Shown here piece by piece: positions 7,264 to 8,779 of a stretch of 8,779 nt of DNA. The DNA is taken from NCBI GenBank assembly GCA_934871445.1, contig CAKXBD010000055.1, positions 1-8,779 of the forward strand, read 5' to 3'. Each line of letters begins with the position of its first letter. The stretch's first letter is position 1. Source of the DNA: an uncultured bacterium. Its GTDB lineage: Bacteria > Bacillota > Clostridia > Christensenellales > Borkfalkiaceae. A program made the translations under genes and the position numbers. The notes below the pieces were generated by a model. The model was not told the DNA's origin and made no database searches. It worked only from the letters and a program-made list of their open reading frames with translations.

Positions 7264-8779
7264 ATGAAAAAGCCCAAAATCGTCGTTGCATTGGTCTTAA
7301 TGATATGCTTCCTGCTTTCGGTCTTTGTCTCCTGCGGTACAAGTACCCTTCCGGTTCCTACGGGTATCGACGTGGACAGCGTCGATTATACGATGACTTG
7401 GGAGGCCGTCCCTCAGGCGCGCCGTTATGCAGTGGATATCAAGGATGTCGACGACGGAGAATACAGCAAAAATACGACGTCAAGGGAAGAAAAGTTTTCA
7501 CTCTCTGAACTCGGAGAGGGAGATTATGAAATCAGAATAAAGGCGCTCGGAGACGGTAAGGTTTATCAGGATTCCGAATGGTCTGATGTTTACTATTTTC
7601 ACAAGGAAAAAGAGAGCGGCTGTATTTATACGCTCATCGACAACAATACGGCTTATCAACTCACAAAGGCCGGAACGGCTACCGGAGATCTCGTCATCGA
7701 GGACGTCTACCGCGGAAAGCCTGTGACAAAAATCGCAGACGCTGCTTTCAGAGGAATCACGGATATTACGAGCGTCGTCGTGGGGAAAAATGTGACCTCT
7801 ATCGGCGCCAATGCTTTCTTTAACTGCGAGTGGCTCACCTCCGTAACGTTGCCTGATTCGCTGACTTATATCGGTTCCGCGGCGTTCCAAAATTGCAGAC
7901 GACTCACAAAAATCGATATTCCTTCGGGCGTATCCGTCATAGAAGAATCGACCTTCGCTTATTGTACGGGGCTCGAAGAGATCAATTTGAACAACGTTCG
8001 GGAATTGGGGCAAAGAGCCTTCACGAATTGTTCTACCCTCAAAGAAATCGTTATTCCCGATTCGGTCGTAACCATCGGTTCGGAAGCCTTTTCCGTCGCC
8101 AGCGCCTTGGAGTCCGTCACCTTGGGCAAAGGCGTGGAGACGATCGGAAACAGTGCCTTTTATCAATGCCTCGCTCTGAAAAACATCATATTCGCAGATG
8201 AAGGAAATTTGACGAAAATAGATGATGCGGCGTTTTCCTACACCGCACTTTCCGAAATATCCCTTCCGGAAGGATTGACCGATATAGGCAACAATGCTTT
8301 CCTCAATTGCGAAGATTTGGCGGAAGTGTCCATTCCCGACAGCGTGATGTACGTAGGCGCGTATGCCTTCAAGGGGACGAAAATTTATTCGTTGCAGGCT
8401 TCGGACACCTATATTTATGCCGATGATTGGCTCGTAGGCGTTAACGAAGGAGAAAAAGCGTCGATTGAAAAGATTACCGAGGAATCCTTGAAGGACGGCG
8501 TGACGGGAATTGCGGATTGGGCGCTCGCCGGTCTTGAAAATCTTCTGACGGTGGATATTCCTTCGACGGTCAAAGCGATCGGAAGTTATTCCTTTGCTCA
8601 GTCTCCGAAATTGTGGCGGGTAATTGTTCCCGAAAACAGTGCCGAAATTATCGATGACGGAGCCTTTTACGGGTGTGGAGTTTTGATGCAGGTTTCCTTG
8701 GGTGAGGGCTTGAAAAAGATCGGAAGTAAGGCTTTCTACCAATGTGTAACTTTGAAAAATAACGAGGTCGTTTCTCTGA
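7264..8779 (+). CDS. LRR_5 (BspA-like) surface lipoprotein with N-terminal FN3-like domain (3' partial)
   Basis: An open frame from ATG 7264 runs without a stop to the window edge: 505 codons plus one base. The TGA at the extreme end is out of frame. The start has AAGGAG at 7252-7257, 6 nt upstream. The N-terminus is a lipoprotein signal peptide: MKKPK, a hydrophobic stretch (6-22) and VFVSC with the probable lipidated C24, so the protein should be anchored outside the membrane. Phe at -3 of the lipobox is less common than Leu. Residues about 30-115 resemble a fibronectin type III domain (TMTWEAVPQARRYAVDI, then YEIRIKALGDG and EWSDVYYF). From about 155 onward there are repeats of the form IGxxAFxxCxxLxxVxLPxxV with a period near 23 residues, typical of LRR_5/BspA proteins. 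The family is linked to adhesion and surface binding, but the ligand here is unknown. It lies beyond the hairpin that ends the vWA operon and is probably transcribed separately. Confidence 0.9.
   Translation, partial: MKKPKIVVALVLMICFLLSVFVSCGTSTLPVPTGIDVDSVDYTMTWEAVPQARRYAVDIKDVDDGEYSKNTTSREEKFSLSELGEGDYEIRIKALGDGKVYQDSEWSDVYYFHKEKESGCIYTLIDNNTAYQLTKAGTATGDLVIEDVYRGKPVTKIADAAFRGITDITSVVVGKNVTSIGANAFFNCEWLTSVTLPDSLTYIGSAAFQNCRRLTKIDIPSGVSVIEESTFAYCTGLEEINLNNVRELGQRAFTNCSTLKEIVIPDSVVTIGSEAFSVASALESVTLGKGVETIGNSAFYQCLALKNIIFADEGNLTKIDDAAFSYTALSEISLPEGLTDIGNNAFLNCEDLAEVSIPDSVMYVGAYAFKGTKIYSLQASDTYIYADDWLVGVNEGEKASIEKITEESLKDGVTGIADWALAGLENLLTVDIPSTVKAIGSYSFAQSPKLWRVIVPENSAEIIDDGAFYGCGVLMQVSLGEGLKKIGSKAFYQCVTLKNNEVVSL
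7732..8745 (+). repeat. LRR_5 repeat array, 14 units visible in the lipoprotein
   Basis: Counting the IGxxAF-type motif gives units at residues 157, 180, 203, 226, 248, 271, 294, 319, 341, 364, 416, 439, 463 and 486. Spacing is 22-25 residues except for one 52-residue step from 364 to 416, where the non-canonical segment YIYADDWLVGVNEGE sits. Nucleotide identity between units is low, so this is an old protein repeat and not a recent tandem DNA duplication. The array is cut by the window end. Confidence 0.88.

Noticed and set aside
7188..7508. A 106-codon + strand open frame overlapping the start of the lipoprotein gene
   Set aside because: It begins inside the terminator hairpin, lacks a ribosome binding site, and overlaps in another frame the signal peptide and FN3-like region of the better supported gene.
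7498..8742. A 414-codon open frame on the - strand opposite the lipoprotein gene
   Set aside because: It is a shadow of codon bias and repeat content in the + strand LRR gene, which has a ribosome binding site, lipobox and clear repeat periodicity. The antisense product shows no recognisable domain.
8777..8779. TGA at the last three bases as a stop for the lipoprotein gene
   Set aside because: Counting from ATG 7264, base 8779 is the first base of a codon, so this TGA is out of frame and the gene continues beyond the window.
1..8779. CRISPR arrays, tRNA/rRNA genes, insertion sequences, attachment sites
   Set aside because: No short direct repeats with regular spacers, no transposase or integrase coding sequence, and no tRNA-like or rRNA-like sequence were seen on either strand.

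Overview
The window looks like chromosomal DNA from a Gram-positive-type anaerobe, most likely a gut-associated member of the Bacillota/Clostridia. The reasons are moderate GC by eye, canonical AGGAGG-type ribosome binding sites, a lipobox signal peptide, and a BspA-type leucine-rich-repeat (LRR_5) surface lipoprotein. Finer placement is not possible from the sequence alone. All supported genes are on the + strand.

Layout: (1) bases 1-242 hold the 3' end of an acidic, low-complexity protein that enters from outside the window. (2) 304-1305 encodes a MoxR-family AAA+ ATPase. (3) 1306-1487 is an unexplained 182-bp gap. (4) 1488-2387 encodes a soluble DUF58 protein with a vWA-like fold. (5) 2384-4360 encodes a BatA-like membrane protein with one vWA domain and a glutamine-amidotransferase-like (GATase1-like) region; it overlaps the DUF58 gene by 4 bp. 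(6) 4378-7173 encodes a larger BatB-like membrane protein with two vWA domains, the second sitting inside a GATase1-like domain. (7) 7174-7263 contains a strong hairpin. (8) 7264 to the window end encodes an incomplete FN3 plus LRR_5 lipoprotein.

Genes 2-6 form one recognisable functional unit, a MoxR/vWA operon. In such systems a MoxR ATPase is thought to act as a chaperone-like remodeller that works with metal-binding (MIDAS) vWA proteins. Hydrophobicity and positive-inside charge suggest a split arrangement here: MoxR and DUF58 in the cytoplasm, and three vWA domains of the two membrane proteins outside the cell membrane, each protein held by two N-terminal and one C-terminal membrane segments. 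The two membrane proteins share one architecture and look like ancient paralogues, the larger one having gained an internal vWA domain. The substrate of the system cannot be read from the sequence. The LRR lipoprotein is separated by a terminator-like hairpin, has its own ribosome binding site and is probably a separate transcription unit.

The operon belongs to a known class, and nothing here proves a new system. The points that most deserve a second look are the nested vWA domain, the 182-bp gap inside an otherwise tight operon, the intragenic GC hairpin in the DUF58 gene, and the 8-G tract in the upstream gene.
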